From contig NZ_JAGGPF010000001.1 in assembly GCF_018613935.1 (NCBI RefSeq), positions 248,001 through 312,000 of the forward strand: a stretch of DNA of 64,000 nt, written 5' to 3'. Shown one piece after another: positions 26,036 through 34,516 of this stretch. Under the pieces are notes generated by a model. That model was not told the origin of the DNA. It was given only the letters and a program-made list of their open reading frames with translations, and searched no databases. Made by a program: the position numbers and the translations under genes. How positions within the stretch are numbered: the first letter of the stretch is position 1; each line of letters starts with the position of its first letter. Origin of the DNA: Agromyces sp. ISL-38 (GTDB lineage Bacteria > Actinomycetota > Actinomycetes > Actinomycetales > Microbacteriaceae).

Positions 26036-26329
26036 TCAGTGTCCGCCGCGACCCGGCGCGCCCGGCTCGTCGGGCCCGTCAGGGCCCGGTCCATCGAGCT
26101 CGGCGGACTCCGCGGCATCCGGCTTCACGGTCATCGCCAGGAGCGCCAGCACGACGAGCACCACGATGAACACGCCGCCCGCCACGATCAGGGCGAGCGT
26201 GAGGTCACGCGTGACGATGAGCACGACGACGCCCGTGAAGATCGCGGAGATCGCGGCGCCGCCCACGTACTCGGCCGGCCGCAGCACGTCGCGGCGGCTC
26301 GGCTTGTACTCACCGGAGGGCTGGGTCAC
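26036..26329 (-). CDS. Small two-helix membrane protein
   Basis: 97 residues from a GTG at 26329 that overlaps the previous stop as GTGA. The sequence is VTQPSGEYKPSRRDVLRPAE followed by two strongly hydrophobic segments (ISAIFTGVVVLIVT and LIVAGGVFIVVLVVLALLAM) and an acidic/proline tail. No family recognised. It is the downstream member of a two-gene unit with the DUF308-like protein and may be a partner of it. Confidence 0.75.
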   Translation of the reverse strand: MTQPSGEYKPSRRDVLRPAEYVGGAAISAIFTGVVVLIVTRDLTLALIVAGGVFIVVLVVLALLAMTVKPDAAESAELDGPGPDGPDEPGAPGRGGH

Positions 26330-26925
26330 GACTGGGGCTCCGATCGGGATGCGTCGGCGCGCGGTGCCGCGGCCCACTTCAGCGAGAACCCGCCGATGAC
26401 GAGGTAGACGCCGAGAATCACGAGGTATCCGCCGAAGAGTCCGACTGCCGTCACCGAGTCGGGCGGCAGCAGCAGGAACACGAGCGCGAGCAGCGCCGTG
26501 AGCCCGCCCGCAGCGATCCAGTCGCGTGCGGCCGGCGTGCGCCCGCGGGCACGCAGGCCAGCGTAGAGCTCGACGAACCCGGTCACCGCCGCCCACACGC
26601 TCACGAGGTAGAGCAGGAACGGCAGGCCGCCCGGCACGGTCACGGCGAGGAGGCCCGCCACGACGGTGACGATCGCGGTGATGACGAAGAGCGAGCGGAT
26701 GCCGCGATCAGCCGTGAACCGCATCGCGAGCGCGCCGACGACGAGACCGGACACGATCGCCCACGCGCCGAACACGAGCAGGCCGAACCCCGGCGAATGA
26801 TTCGGTGAGAACGTGATGACCACGGCCGGCACGATCGCCAAGATGCCGCGGACGACCGGAACGGTCCAGAATCGGGACAGCTCCGGAGCAGTATCGCGGG
26901 CGGCGGCCACGGCGACCTCTTTCAT
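26326..26925 (-). CDS. HdeD/DUF308-like membrane protein
   Basis: 199-residue protein with about six hydrophobic helices arranged in pairs, as in the HdeD/DUF308 family: WTVPVVRGILAIVPAVVITF, FGAWAIVSGLVVGAL, FVITAIVTVVAGLLAVT, and later LTALLALVFLLLPP. The family's function is unclear outside enterobacterial acid resistance. Translationally linked to the small membrane protein downstream. ATG at 26925. Confidence 0.8.
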   Translation of the reverse strand: MKEVAVAAARDTAPELSRFWTVPVVRGILAIVPAVVITFSPNHSPGFGLLVFGAWAIVSGLVVGALAMRFTADRGIRSLFVITAIVTVVAGLLAVTVPGGLPFLLYLVSVWAAVTGFVELYAGLRARGRTPAARDWIAAGGLTALLALVFLLLPPDSVTAVGLFGGYLVILGVYLVIGGFSLKWAAAPRADASRSEPQS

Positions 26926-27003
26926 CCGATGGGGTACCGATCCATCCTACGCGTCGGGCTGGGCGCCGCCGTCGGAGGCGGGAGGCGGCCAGCGGCCAGC
27001 GGC

Positions 27004-27027
27004 CGCACGCGCGCACGCGCACGCGCA
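27004..27027. repeat. 24-bp alternating purine-pyrimidine (GC/AC) tract
   Basis: An uninterrupted alternating tract of GCACGCGC-type dinucleotides lies between the pntB stop and the DUF308 gene. Such tracts can adopt Z-DNA under supercoiling. It is preceded by a short tandem GGCCAGCGGCCAGCGGCC. No gene is affected. Confidence 0.6.
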
Positions 27028-27053
27028 CCCTCCCGCACCCGCCCGCGCCCGAC

Positions 27054-28427
27054 CTACAGCGCCTTCACCGCCGTCAGCACCTTGCCGAGCGAGTCCTTCG
27101 CGTCGCCGAAGAGCAGCGTCGTCTGCGGCTCGAAGAGCAACTCGTTCTCGATGCCCGCGAAGCCCGGACGCATCGAGCGCTTGAGGAACACGACCTGCCG
27201 GGCGGCATCGACCTCGAGGATCGGCATGCCGTAGATCGGCGAGCCCGGCGTGGTCTTCGCCGCGGGGTTCACGACGTCGTTCGCGCCCACGACGAGCGCA
27301 ACATCCGCCGTCTTGAACTCGCGGTTCACCTCGCTCATCTCCTTGAGCGCCTCGTACGGGATGTTCGCCTCGGCGAGGAGCACATTCATGTGACCCGGCA
27401 TGCGCCCGGCAACCGGGTGGATCGCGAAGATCACCTCGATGCCGCGCGCCTCGAGCGCCGCCTGCAGCTCGGCGATCGTGTGCTGGCCCTGCGCGACCGC
27501 GAGCCCATAGCCCGGCACGATGATCACGCGCTGCGCGTAGCCGAGGAGCACGGCGACGTCTTCAGCGCTCGAGGAACGCACCGGGCGATCGGATGCCACG
27601 GTCGACCCGGCGGTCGAACCGCCCCGGAAGGCGCCGAAGAGGATGCCCGCGACGCTGCGTCCCATCGCCGACGCCATCGCGCGGGTCAGGATCGTTCCGC
27701 TCGCACCCACGAGCGTGCCCGCGACGACGAGCAGCACGTTGCCGAGCACGAGTCCCGAGGCCGCGACGGCGAGACCGGTGAACGCGTTGAGCAGTGAGAT
27801 GACGATCGGCACATCCGCGCCGCCGACCGGCAGTACGAGCAGCACGCCCGTCGCGAGGCCGAGCACGATGAGCACGACGGCGATCCAGATGGCGCTGGTG
27901 AAGATGACGGCGACGGATGCCGCGATCGCCGCCAGGAGCACGGCGGCCATGATGATCGGGAGCCCCGGGAAGACCACGGGTCGCGTCGTCATGAGCTCCT
28001 GCAGCTTGGCGAACGTCACCATGGAGCCCGCGAAGGAGACGGAGCCCACCAGCAGGGTGAAGGCGATCGCGAGGCGCACCCACGGGTCATCCGAATGCCC
28101 GAGCTCGAGCAATGCCACGAGGGCCGCCGCGCCGCCGCCGACGCCGTTGAAGAGCGCGACGAGTTGCGGCATCTGCGTCATCTGCACCCGGCGTGCCACT
28201 GGGGCGGCGATCGCGGAGCCCACGGCGATCGCGGCGATGATCCACGGAATGTTGTCGAGCTTCACCGAGAGGAACACGGTGACGACCGCGACGAGCGCTC
28301 CCGCGGCGCCGATGAGGTTGCCGCGCCGGGCGGTCTTGGGCGAGCTGAGGCCCTTGAGCGCGAGGATGAAGCACACCGCCGCCGCGAGGTAGAGGATCGC
28401 CGTCCAGGTGGGGGAGAGCAGCATCAT
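27054..28427 (-). CDS. pntB: NAD(P) transhydrogenase, beta subunit
   Basis: 457-residue membrane subunit that, with PntAA and PntAB, couples proton flow to hydride transfer from NADH to NADP. It has an N-terminal block of about nine helices and a C-terminal NADP-binding domain with VIIVPGYGLAVAQGQHTIAE and KRSMRPGFAGIENELLF. An Ala/Ser/Thr stretch (GGSTAGSTVASDRPVRSSSA) links the two. The start is ATG 28427 (MM). It overlaps the pntAB stop by 4 bp. Last gene of the three-gene operon. Confidence 0.96.
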   Translation of the reverse strand: MMLLSPTWTAILYLAAAVCFILALKGLSSPKTARRGNLIGAAGALVAVVTVFLSVKLDNIPWIIAAIAVGSAIAAPVARRVQMTQMPQLVALFNGVGGGAAALVALLELGHSDDPWVRLAIAFTLLVGSVSFAGSMVTFAKLQELMTTRPVVFPGLPIIMAAVLLAAIAASVAVIFTSAIWIAVVLIVLGLATGVLLVLPVGGADVPIVISLLNAFTGLAVAASGLVLGNVLLVVAGTLVGASGTILTRAMASAMGRSVAGILFGAFRGGSTAGSTVASDRPVRSSSAEDVAVLLGYAQRVIIVPGYGLAVAQGQHTIAELQAALEARGIEVIFAIHPVAGRMPGHMNVLLAEANIPYEALKEMSEVNREFKTADVALVVGANDVVNPAAKTTPGSPIYGMPILEVDAARQVVFLKRSMRPGFAGIENELLFEPQTTLLFGDAKDSLGKVLTAVKAL

Positions 28428-28801
28428 CGGCCGGCCTCCTTCGTGCCGGCGTCGGATGCCACGGGTGCCGCGGGCGTCGTAGGTGCCGCGGGCGTCGTAG
28501 GTGCCGCGGGCTCCGGGGGCTTCTTGCGCCCCCGGAACATCTCGAGCATGCGGTCGGTGACGACGAAGCCGCCGACGAGGTTCGCCGTCGCGAGCAGTAC
28601 CGCGAGCAGCGCGAGGGCGAGCGTCCAGCCGTCGCCCGCCTGGCCGGCGACGATGATCGCGCCGACGAGGATGATGCCGTGGATCGCGTTCGCGCCCGAC
28701 ATGAGCGGCGTGTGCAGGGTGCTCGACACCTTCGAGACCACCTCGAAGCCCACGAACACGGCGAGCACGGTGATCGTGAGGAGTGCGATGCCGTCGTCCA
28801 T
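28424..28801 (-). CDS. pntAB: NAD(P) transhydrogenase, alpha subunit part 2 (membrane)
   Basis: 125-residue membrane protein with three helices (LLTITVLAVFVGFEVV, IHGIILVGAIIVAG, LALALLAVLLATANLVGGFV), the usual PntAB layout. The C-terminal tail is extended by Pro/Ala/Thr repeats (APTTPAAPTTPAAP) encoded by an 18-bp tandem repeat. Its ATG overlaps the pntAA stop and its stop overlaps the pntB ATG region, so all three subunits are coupled. This split-alpha organisation is typical of actinobacterial and rhodospirillal transhydrogenases. Confidence 0.95.
   Translation of the reverse strand: MDDGIALLTITVLAVFVGFEVVSKVSSTLHTPLMSGANAIHGIILVGAIIVAGQAGDGWTLALALLAVLLATANLVGGFVVTDRMLEMFRGRKKPPEPAAPTTPAAPTTPAAPVASDAGTKEAGR
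28464..28511. repeat. 18-bp tandem repeat in the pntAB 3' end
   Basis: GGTGCCGCGGGCGTCGTA is present twice perfectly and once partially. On the coding strand it gives the APTTPAAPTTPAAP tail. Being a multiple of three, copy-number changes would keep the frame. Confidence 0.8.
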
Positions 28802-30030
28802 CAGCGCGTTCCTTCCTGTTCGTCGGGAGCCCCCGGTGGTTGAGTAGCGCCGGGCGAAGCCCGACGCGTATCGAAACCACCCTCGGCGGTTACCGCCTCC
28901 AGCGCATCTGCCGTCGCCGGATGCCGCACCTCGCCGTCGTGGGTGAGGCACGCGTCCAGCACCACCACGTCGCTGAAGTCGGGTTCGACCGAGCCGTCGT
29001 GCGTCATGAGGGCGAGCAGGTTCGCGACGTTCTTCGCGTAGAGACGCGACGCGTCGCCGGGCATCGTCGACGCGGCATCCTTCATGCCGACGATGGTGAC
29101 CGTTCCGCCGCCGTCGGCGGTCGGCACCGCGACATCCGATCCCGCAACCGAGCCCTCGACGTTGCCGCCCGACTCCGCGGCGAGGTCGATGACGACCGCG
29201 CCCGGCCGCATCGCGGCGACCATCTCGGCCGTCACGAGGAGCGGCGCAGGGCGTCCGGGGATCGCAGCGGTCGTGATGAGCACGTCGGCGTCGGCCACAT
29301 GCGGGGCGAGCAATTGCCGCTGCCGCGCGGCGCGATCGGCCCCGAGCTCCTTGGCGTAGCCGCCCCCCGCGTCGGCCGCGTCGAGATCGAGGTGCACGAA
29401 CGTGCCGCCCATCGACGCCACCTCGTCGGCGGATGCCGCGCGCACGTCGTTCGCCGAGACCCTGGCGCCGAGGCGCTTCGCCGTGCCGATCGCCTGGAGG
29501 CCCGCGACCCCGGCGCCGAGCACGAGCACCTTCGCGGGCGGGATGGTGCCCGCCGCCGTCATGTAGAGCGGGAAGAACCGGGGCAACCGCATCGCGGCCT
29601 CGAGCACGCACCGGTAGCCGGCGACGAGCGCCTGGCTCGTGAGGGCGTCCATCGATTGCGCGCGGGAGATGCGCGGCACGAGCTCGAGGGCGAAGGCCGT
29701 GATGCCCGCGACGCGCAGGGCCTCCACGGTCGGCAACTCCGTCGACGGCGACGCGAGCCCGATCGTGACGGCGCCACGCCGCAAGCGCGCCGGCGTCTCG
29801 GGCTCGAGCGGACGCACGTGCAGGAGCACGTCGAGATCACCGAGTTCGATGGCGTCGACGACGTCGGCGCCGGCCGCCTCGTACGAGGCATCCGAATGAC
29901 CGGATTCCTCGCCCGCGCCGTGCTCGACGAGCACCTCCAGCCCAAGACCGGCCAACTGGCGCACGGTATCCGGTGTGGCGGCGACCCTCCGCTCGCCGCC
30001 TCGTCGCTCTCTCGCGATGCCGACCCTCAC
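28801..30030 (-). CDS. pntAA: NAD(P) transhydrogenase, alpha subunit part 1 (NAD-binding)
   Basis: 409-residue cytoplasmic NAD(H)-binding subunit related to alanine dehydrogenase. Seen: VRVGIARERRGGERRVAATP at the start, FPLYMTAAGTIPPAKVLVLG leading into the Rossmann motif GAGVAGLQAIGTAKRLGA, and the later VIDLAAESGGNVEGS. I start at GTG 30030, which has AGGAG 6-8 nt upstream; the longer in-frame ATG extends into the divergent promoter. The last residues (GGFDTRRASPGATQPPG) are encoded by a palindromic repeat, so the C-terminus is not native family sequence. Confidence 0.95.
   Translation of the reverse strand: MRVGIARERRGGERRVAATPDTVRQLAGLGLEVLVEHGAGEESGHSDASYEAAGADVVDAIELGDLDVLLHVRPLEPETPARLRRGAVTIGLASPSTELPTVEALRVAGITAFALELVPRISRAQSMDALTSQALVAGYRCVLEAAMRLPRFFPLYMTAAGTIPPAKVLVLGAGVAGLQAIGTAKRLGARVSANDVRAASADEVASMGGTFVHLDLDAADAGGGYAKELGADRAARQRQLLAPHVADADVLITTAAIPGRPAPLLVTAEMVAAMRPGAVVIDLAAESGGNVEGSVAGSDVAVPTADGGGTVTIVGMKDAASTMPGDASRLYAKNVANLLALMTHDGSVEPDFSDVVVLDACLTHDGEVRHPATADALEAVTAEGGFDTRRASPGATQPPGAPDEQEGTR
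28835..28881. repeat. Palindromic repeat in frame in the pntAA C-terminus
   Basis: A 47-bp element with ends GGTGGTT and AACCACC and an inner hairpin CGGGC-GAA-GCCCG, containing GAGTAGC and GCGTATCGA like the element in ctaG (640..680). Read from pntAA it gives FDTRRASPGATQPP, the same reading frame used in ctaG. It ends 32 bp before the pntAB start codon region. Confidence 0.8.
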
Positions 30031-30203
30031 GGGCGCTCCTCTCGACAGGGGAGTGCAGCGGTGTCGCTTGCGGGGAAGGCCCCGGGCGGCGGCGCTGCAC
30101 GTGTCGTTCAGCGTACGTGCCGACGCGGCATCCGCTCGATGATTCGCCCGATTCCCGCGCGAAAAGATGGCGGGTTCCTTCGCCCGGTACACGCCGCCTT
30201 CGT

Positions 30204-30238
30204 GTTCGATTACTGGTCGAGTCGTCCTAGTATCGAAC
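30204..30238. promoter_or_regulatory. Putative IclR operator upstream of the regulator gene
   Basis: GTTCGAT (30204..30210) and ATCGAAC (30232..30238) form an inverted pair 21 bp apart, 64-98 bp upstream of the iclR ATG in the divergent pntAA-iclR region. The half-site GTTCGATA recurs before the monooxygenase gene at 32967, supporting recognition by the same regulator. Confidence 0.5.
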
Positions 30239-30301
30239 GAACGGGACAGGGAAGAGACGCGATGATCGCGCCTCGCACCGGCAGAAGGGCACGGGCTGAT
30301 C

Positions 30302-31015
30302 ATGGCAGGAAGCGCGGCAACGCCGGCGGGGTCGCAGACGCTGAGCCGCGGCATCCGGATGCTCGAGATCCTCGCCGCCGCCGACCGGAACCTCTCGATC
30401 GACGAGCTCGCGAGCGCACTGGGCGTGCATCGCTCGGTGGCGTATCGACTGCTGCGCACGCTGGAGGATCACGGCCTCGTTTCGCGCGATGCCGCCGGCC
30501 GCCTCGCTCTCGGCACGGGTCTCGCGGCGCTCGCGTCGGGCGTGGCACGCGACCTGCAGCAGCTCGCGCTGCCCGAGCTCAACGACGTCGCGAACGAACT
30601 CGGCATGACGTGCCTGCTCGCCGTGCTCGTCGACACCGATGAGGCCGTCACGCTCGTGAGCGCGTCGCCGCGCCAGACCGTGGCCGTCGTGTCGTACCGG
30701 CCGGGCCACCGGCATCCGATCACTCGCGGCGGCCCAGGCAAGGCGATCCTGCTCGGCCTTCCCGAGAGCGCATGGCCGTCAGACGTGCCCGACGAGCTCC
30801 GCCGCGAGATCGCCGACAGCCGTGCACGCGGCTATGCGCGGAGCCACGACGAGGTCGTGCCGTCGCTCAGGTCGGTCGCCGTGCCGCTGACGCTGCCGGG
30901 GCAGCCGCCCGCGGCGATCGCGGTGATCCATGTCTCGTTCCCCCGATCCGAGGCCGAGATCGCCGACCGCCTCAAGCTCGCCGCCGAGACCGTGGCACGA
31001 GCCTACGGCGCCTGA
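30302..31015 (+). CDS. IclR family transcriptional regulator
   Basis: 237 residues. Winged helix-turn-helix at residues about 25-75 (LSIDELASALGVHRSVAYRL LRTLEDHG), followed by the IclR ligand-binding GAF-like domain containing RHPITRGGPGKAILLGLPES. It probably controls the convergent MobA-like hydroxylase gene, with which it overlaps by 13 bp, in response to an aromatic acid. The start ATG gives MAGSAATPAGSQTLSRGIRM. Shared GTTCGATA half-sites upstream of both genes fit a local regulator. Confidence 0.9.
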   Translation: MAGSAATPAGSQTLSRGIRMLEILAAADRNLSIDELASALGVHRSVAYRLLRTLEDHGLVSRDAAGRLALGTGLAALASGVARDLQQLALPELNDVANELGMTCLLAVLVDTDEAVTLVSASPRQTVAVVSYRPGHRHPITRGGPGKAILLGLPESAWPSDVPDELRREIADSRARGYARSHDEVVPSLRSVAVPLTLPGQPPAAIAVIHVSFPRSEAEIADRLKLAAETVARAYGA

Positions 31016-32919
31016 ACGGCGGGCCGGCCGGCACGAAGGATCGGTTGGAAGAAGGCGGCCAGCTCGTCGGTCGCCGTGAGCGGCAGCACGTTCGCGACGT
31101 ACTGGTCGGGACGCACCACCACGACCGCGCCGGCGCGGTCGATCCCGCGCGTCTCGAAGATGTCGTCGGGGTCGGCGGCGTACACCTTCTCGTAGTCGAT
31201 GAGCTGGAACGGCCCGGTGCGCGGCAGGAACAGGTCGGGCACGACCCCGAGGTCGACCTCGGTGTACGGCTGCTGGGTGATCACCTTCACGTCGAACCAC
31301 GCATCGCGGTCGGCGCCCTCGGGGGTGGCGGTAACCGGTGAGTCCGGTGACGTCGCGATCCACTCGGCAAGGTCGGTGACAGCGGATGCCGCTCCCGGCC
31401 GTGACACGCCGACACCTGCCGCGTCGGCGAACACGTAGATGCGCCACCGGCCGTCGGCCGTCGCGTGGTGGCCGAGGTGCACCGGATTGCCGTCGCACAC
31501 GCGGGTGACCATGGCCGACTTGAACCGCTTGCCGATCGGGTACCCCTCGGCGAGCGCCTGGTGCGTCGCGTCGGCGACGATCAACGAGGGCGCGTACTGC
31601 GTCATGAACCCGGCGGGGAACTCGAATGTGCGGGCGTAGAACTCCTCGAGCTCCGACGGCGAGGCGAACTCCTCGGGCTTCTTCGCCATCATCGCCGACC
31701 ACTGCTTGTCGAAGTCGATGAGGCTCTGCGCCACGACCTGCCGCTCGGCGGAATAGGTGGCGAGCAGGCTCTCGGGGGCGCGCCCCTCGAGCACGTGGCC
31801 GAGCTTCCAGCCGAGGTTCCAGCCGTCCTGCATCGACACGTTCATGCCCTGGCCGGCCTTGGCGCTGTGCGTGTGGCAGGCGTCGCCGGCGATGAACACG
31901 CGCGGCGTGCGCGTGCCGGCGGCCTCCGTCTCGACGTCGTGGAACCGGTCGGTGAGGCGGTGGCCCACCTCGTACACGCTGTGCCACGCGACGTTCTTCA
32001 CGTCGAGCGTGTACGGATGCAGGATCTCATTCGCCCTGGCGATGACCTGCTCGATCGTGGTCTCGCGCACATGGTGGTGGTCGTCGAGCGGAACCGCGCC
32101 GAGGTCCACGTACATGCGGAACAGGAAGCCGCCCTCGCGCGGGATGAGCAGGATGCTGCCCGCCTCCGACTGGATGGAGGCCTTCAGGCGGATGTCGGGG
32201 AAGTCGGTGACCGCGAGCACGTCCATCACGCCCCACGCGTGGTTGGCCCGGTCGCCCTCCATGTGGCATCCGATCGCCGCGCGCACCTTGCTGTGCGCGC
32301 CATCCGCCCCCATCACGTACTTCGCGCGCACGGTGCGGCGCTGGCCTTCGCGCTCACCGGTGGTGTGCACGAGCGTGACCGTCACCGGGTACTCGCCGTG
32401 CTCGGCGACGTCGAGGCTCTCGAATTCGAGCCCGAAGTCGGGCTTCGAGCGCGTGGGCGAGTTCGCCATCACCTCGGCGAAGTAGTCGAGCACGCGTGCC
32501 TGATTGACGAGGAGGTGCGGGAACTCGCTGACGCCGCTGGGGTCGTCGGGGGTGCGCTTCGCCCGCACGATGCGCGACGGATCGGCGGGATCGGGCTTCC
32601 AGAACACCATCTCGGTCTGCCAGAAGGCCTCGGCGACGATGCGCTCGGCGAACCCGAACGCCTGGAACGTCTCGACGCTGCGGGCCTGGATGCCGTCGGC
32701 CTGGCCCATCTCGAGCCGGCCGGGGCGGCGATCGATGACGCGGGTCACGACGTCGGGGAATTGCGACAGCTGCGCCGCGGCGATCATGCCCGCCGGGCCC
32801 GCGCCGACGATGAGGACGTCTACCTCATCGGGGAGTTCCTCGGGGCGGTCGATGCCGACGCCCGCGAGGGGCTGCACGCGCGGGTCACCGGACACGTAGC
32901 CGTAGTGGTGGAACTGCAC
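31003..32919 (-). CDS. FAD-dependent aromatic hydroxylase (3-hydroxybenzoate 4-monooxygenase / phenol hydroxylase type)
   Basis: 638-residue flavoprotein aromatic hydroxylase; 3-hydroxybenzoate 4-monooxygenase MobA of Comamonas has almost the same length. FAD-binding motif VDVLIVGAGPAGMIAAAQL near residue 34, the DG motif in VMGADGAHSKVRAAIG, the GD motif FIAGDACHTHSAKAGQGMN, and a C-terminal thioredoxin-like domain after about residue 450. It would hydroxylate a phenolic acid, feeding protocatechuate-type degradation, though no ring-cleavage genes are in the window. ATG at 32919. Controlled most likely by the adjacent IclR regulator. Confidence 0.9.
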   Translation of the reverse strand: MQFHHYGYVSGDPRVQPLAGVGIDRPEELPDEVDVLIVGAGPAGMIAAAQLSQFPDVVTRVIDRRPGRLEMGQADGIQARSVETFQAFGFAERIVAEAFWQTEMVFWKPDPADPSRIVRAKRTPDDPSGVSEFPHLLVNQARVLDYFAEVMANSPTRSKPDFGLEFESLDVAEHGEYPVTVTLVHTTGEREGQRRTVRAKYVMGADGAHSKVRAAIGCHMEGDRANHAWGVMDVLAVTDFPDIRLKASIQSEAGSILLIPREGGFLFRMYVDLGAVPLDDHHHVRETTIEQVIARANEILHPYTLDVKNVAWHSVYEVGHRLTDRFHDVETEAAGTRTPRVFIAGDACHTHSAKAGQGMNVSMQDGWNLGWKLGHVLEGRAPESLLATYSAERQVVAQSLIDFDKQWSAMMAKKPEEFASPSELEEFYARTFEFPAGFMTQYAPSLIVADATHQALAEGYPIGKRFKSAMVTRVCDGNPVHLGHHATADGRWRIYVFADAAGVGVSRPGAASAVTDLAEWIATSPDSPVTATPEGADRDAWFDVKVITQQPYTEVDLGVVPDLFLPRTGPFQLIDYEKVYAADPDDIFETRGIDRAGAVVVVRPDQYVANVLPLTATDELAAFFQPILRAGRPAVQAP

Positions 32920-32966
32920 GGCTTCTCCTCACTTCGTCGTGGGCACTGGATGCGTGGGGGCGGTCT

Positions 32967-32990
32967 GTTCGATAATAGAACTATGGGTTC
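32967..32990. promoter_or_regulatory. Putative IclR operator/promoter of the monooxygenase gene
   Basis: GTTCGATAATAGAAC (arms GTTC/GAAC) overlaps AGAACTATGGGTTCT (arms AGAAC/GGTTCT), two interlocked inverted repeats 48-71 bp upstream of the hydroxylase ATG. Read on the minus strand a TATTAT -10 element falls inside, so bound regulator would sit on the promoter. Confidence 0.6.
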
Positions 32991-33129
32991 TTATATCGCT
33001 CAGTCATCATAAGCCCCTCCGTAGTGACGGACAACCACTCGGCGCCAATGCAGATCGCGTCGACGACGGCGATCGCGGCGCCGGACCTTTGGGACGGCTG
33101 GCTGAACACGGCATCCCGCGAACTGCTTC

Positions 33130-33397
33130 CCTGACAACGGCGTAGCCGCGCACCCGGCTCGCGAGCGCACGGATGCCGCGGCTCGCGGCCGTGGGCTGGG
33201 GGCTCGCCTGCTCGAGCACGTGCGCGGAGTCGACTCGCCGTGGCTACCGGCGCGTCAGCCTCGAGACGGAGCCGCAGGAGTTCTTCCGTCCCGCTCGCGC
33301 CTTGTATGCGAAGTACGGATTCCGCGAGTGCGGCCCCTTCGGCGGCTACGAGCTCGATCCGTACAGCGTCTTCATGACCCTCGAACTCGAGGACTGA
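33130..33397 (+). pseudogene. GNAT acetyltransferase remnant with frameshift
   Basis: One frame reads the acetyl-CoA loop region RGRGLGARLLEHV (with upstream ARERTDAA), and a different frame continues CAESTRRGYRRVSLETEPQE and ALYAKYGFRECGPFGGYELD to a stop at 33397. The two parts together look like one GNAT C-terminal half; a frameshift near 33222 separates them and the N-terminal half is not recognisable. It marks the boundary between the aromatic gene pair and the accessory region. Confidence 0.65.
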
Positions 33398-33676
33398 GCT
33401 CTCTGAAGGCAGAGCACACGCGGTTGATGGCGCGGAAGGTACCCACGCGACGTGCATTGCGTCGCTTCAACACGGCGACGTCCAGACGAACAGTGGGGCG
33501 GTCATGGCCGGCCCACGGCGCCTGACGGCGACCAGGCCGTTCCGTTGGCGATCGCCGAGTCGCGGCGCGTACCGAGCAGTCGGTCACGGCGATGCCCTGC
33601 ACTTCGCGCTCGAAGGCACTCTTGCCGATGATGGGGTGGTCGTCCGCGCCGGCCGGCCCGGGCGACTACCGGGGCG
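33398..33676. other. Non-coding stretch at the edge of the accessory region
   Basis: 279 bp without a gene I can support; reading frames are short and arginine-rich. A minus-strand phrase IIGKSAFEREVQGIAVTD might be a decayed fragment of some protein but is too short to assign. Confidence 0.4.
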
Positions 33677-34468
33677 TCACGCCGCTCCGGAGACCGGGGC
33701 CCGGTTGTCGGATCCGAACGCCGGGAACTTGGCGGTGAACTCGTCGTTGGCGAGCAGGAGCCGGCGTGCGTGTTCGGGTGCGTTGGAAGCGGACATGTCG
33801 ATGTCGAGCTCGAGGATGCGCCGGATCTCGCCAGGGCCTTCGATCAGCGAGGCGGCCACGATGTAGCCCGCGTCGTGCAGCTCGTCGACGAGAGGGCGCT
33901 TGAGCGTCGAGAGGGGGAGGAGCACGGTGGAGACGCCGAGTCGCTTGGCGTCGTCTCTCCAGTTGCTGTCCGCGTCGGGGACGTGCAGGGCTGTTCCGCG
34001 GGGGGTGTCTGCCCATACGTCGGTGTAGTCCGCGAGGGAGAGCGGCTCGAAGCTCGTTACGACGCACCGGGCCTGGTCGCGTTCGGGTCGGTTCTTGAGG
34101 AATGCTGCGAGGGCGCGTGCGGCGCCCGGTGCTTTGATCTCGACCTGGAGCAGGGCTGACGTGGCGTTCAGGGTTTCCTCGAAGGTGGGGACTCGTTCCC
34201 CCGAGCCCAGGTCGACGCTGCGCAGTTCGTCGTACGTGAGCTCTTCGACGGGGGTGAGCAGGTGCGGGGTCGAGGTGGCGGCCGTTCGGGCGACGGTTCG
34301 GTCGTGGATGACGACCAGTACACCGTCGCGCGTGATGCGGACGTCGAGCTCGATTTCGTCGACGCCAACGCGTTCTGCACTGGCGAACCCCAGGAGCGTG
34401 TTTTCGGGTGCATCGGCCATGTTTCCGCGGTGTCCGCAGAGTATGAACCTGCGCGAGTCTGTCATCAT
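33677..34468 (-). CDS. Glycerophosphodiester phosphodiesterase family protein
   Basis: 263-residue GDPD-fold enzyme hydrolysing a phosphodiester to an alcohol and a phosphomonoester. The family start FILCGHRGNMADAPENTLLG (catalytic His, Arg, Glu, Asn) and the metal-ligand segment VDEIELDVRITRDGVLVVIH with the second His are intact. No signal peptide or membrane segment is seen, so it acts on an imported substrate. ATG at 34468 follows AAGGATTG; ATG 34465 is equally possible. It is the last gene of a six-gene operon with an ABC importer, a phosphatase and a glycoside hydrolase. Confidence 0.92.
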   Translation of the reverse strand: MMTDSRRFILCGHRGNMADAPENTLLGFASAERVGVDEIELDVRITRDGVLVVIHDRTVARTAATSTPHLLTPVEELTYDELRSVDLGSGERVPTFEETLNATSALLQVEIKAPGAARALAAFLKNRPERDQARCVVTSFEPLSLADYTDVWADTPRGTALHVPDADSNWRDDAKRLGVSTVLLPLSTLKRPLVDELHDAGYIVAASLIEGPGEIRRILELDIDMSASNAPEHARRLLLANDEFTAKFPAFGSDNRAPVSGAA

Positions 34469-34516
34469 CAATCCTTCTCTCTCTGTGTGTGTGCCGTACG
34501 TGTTGATGGCCGGTGG

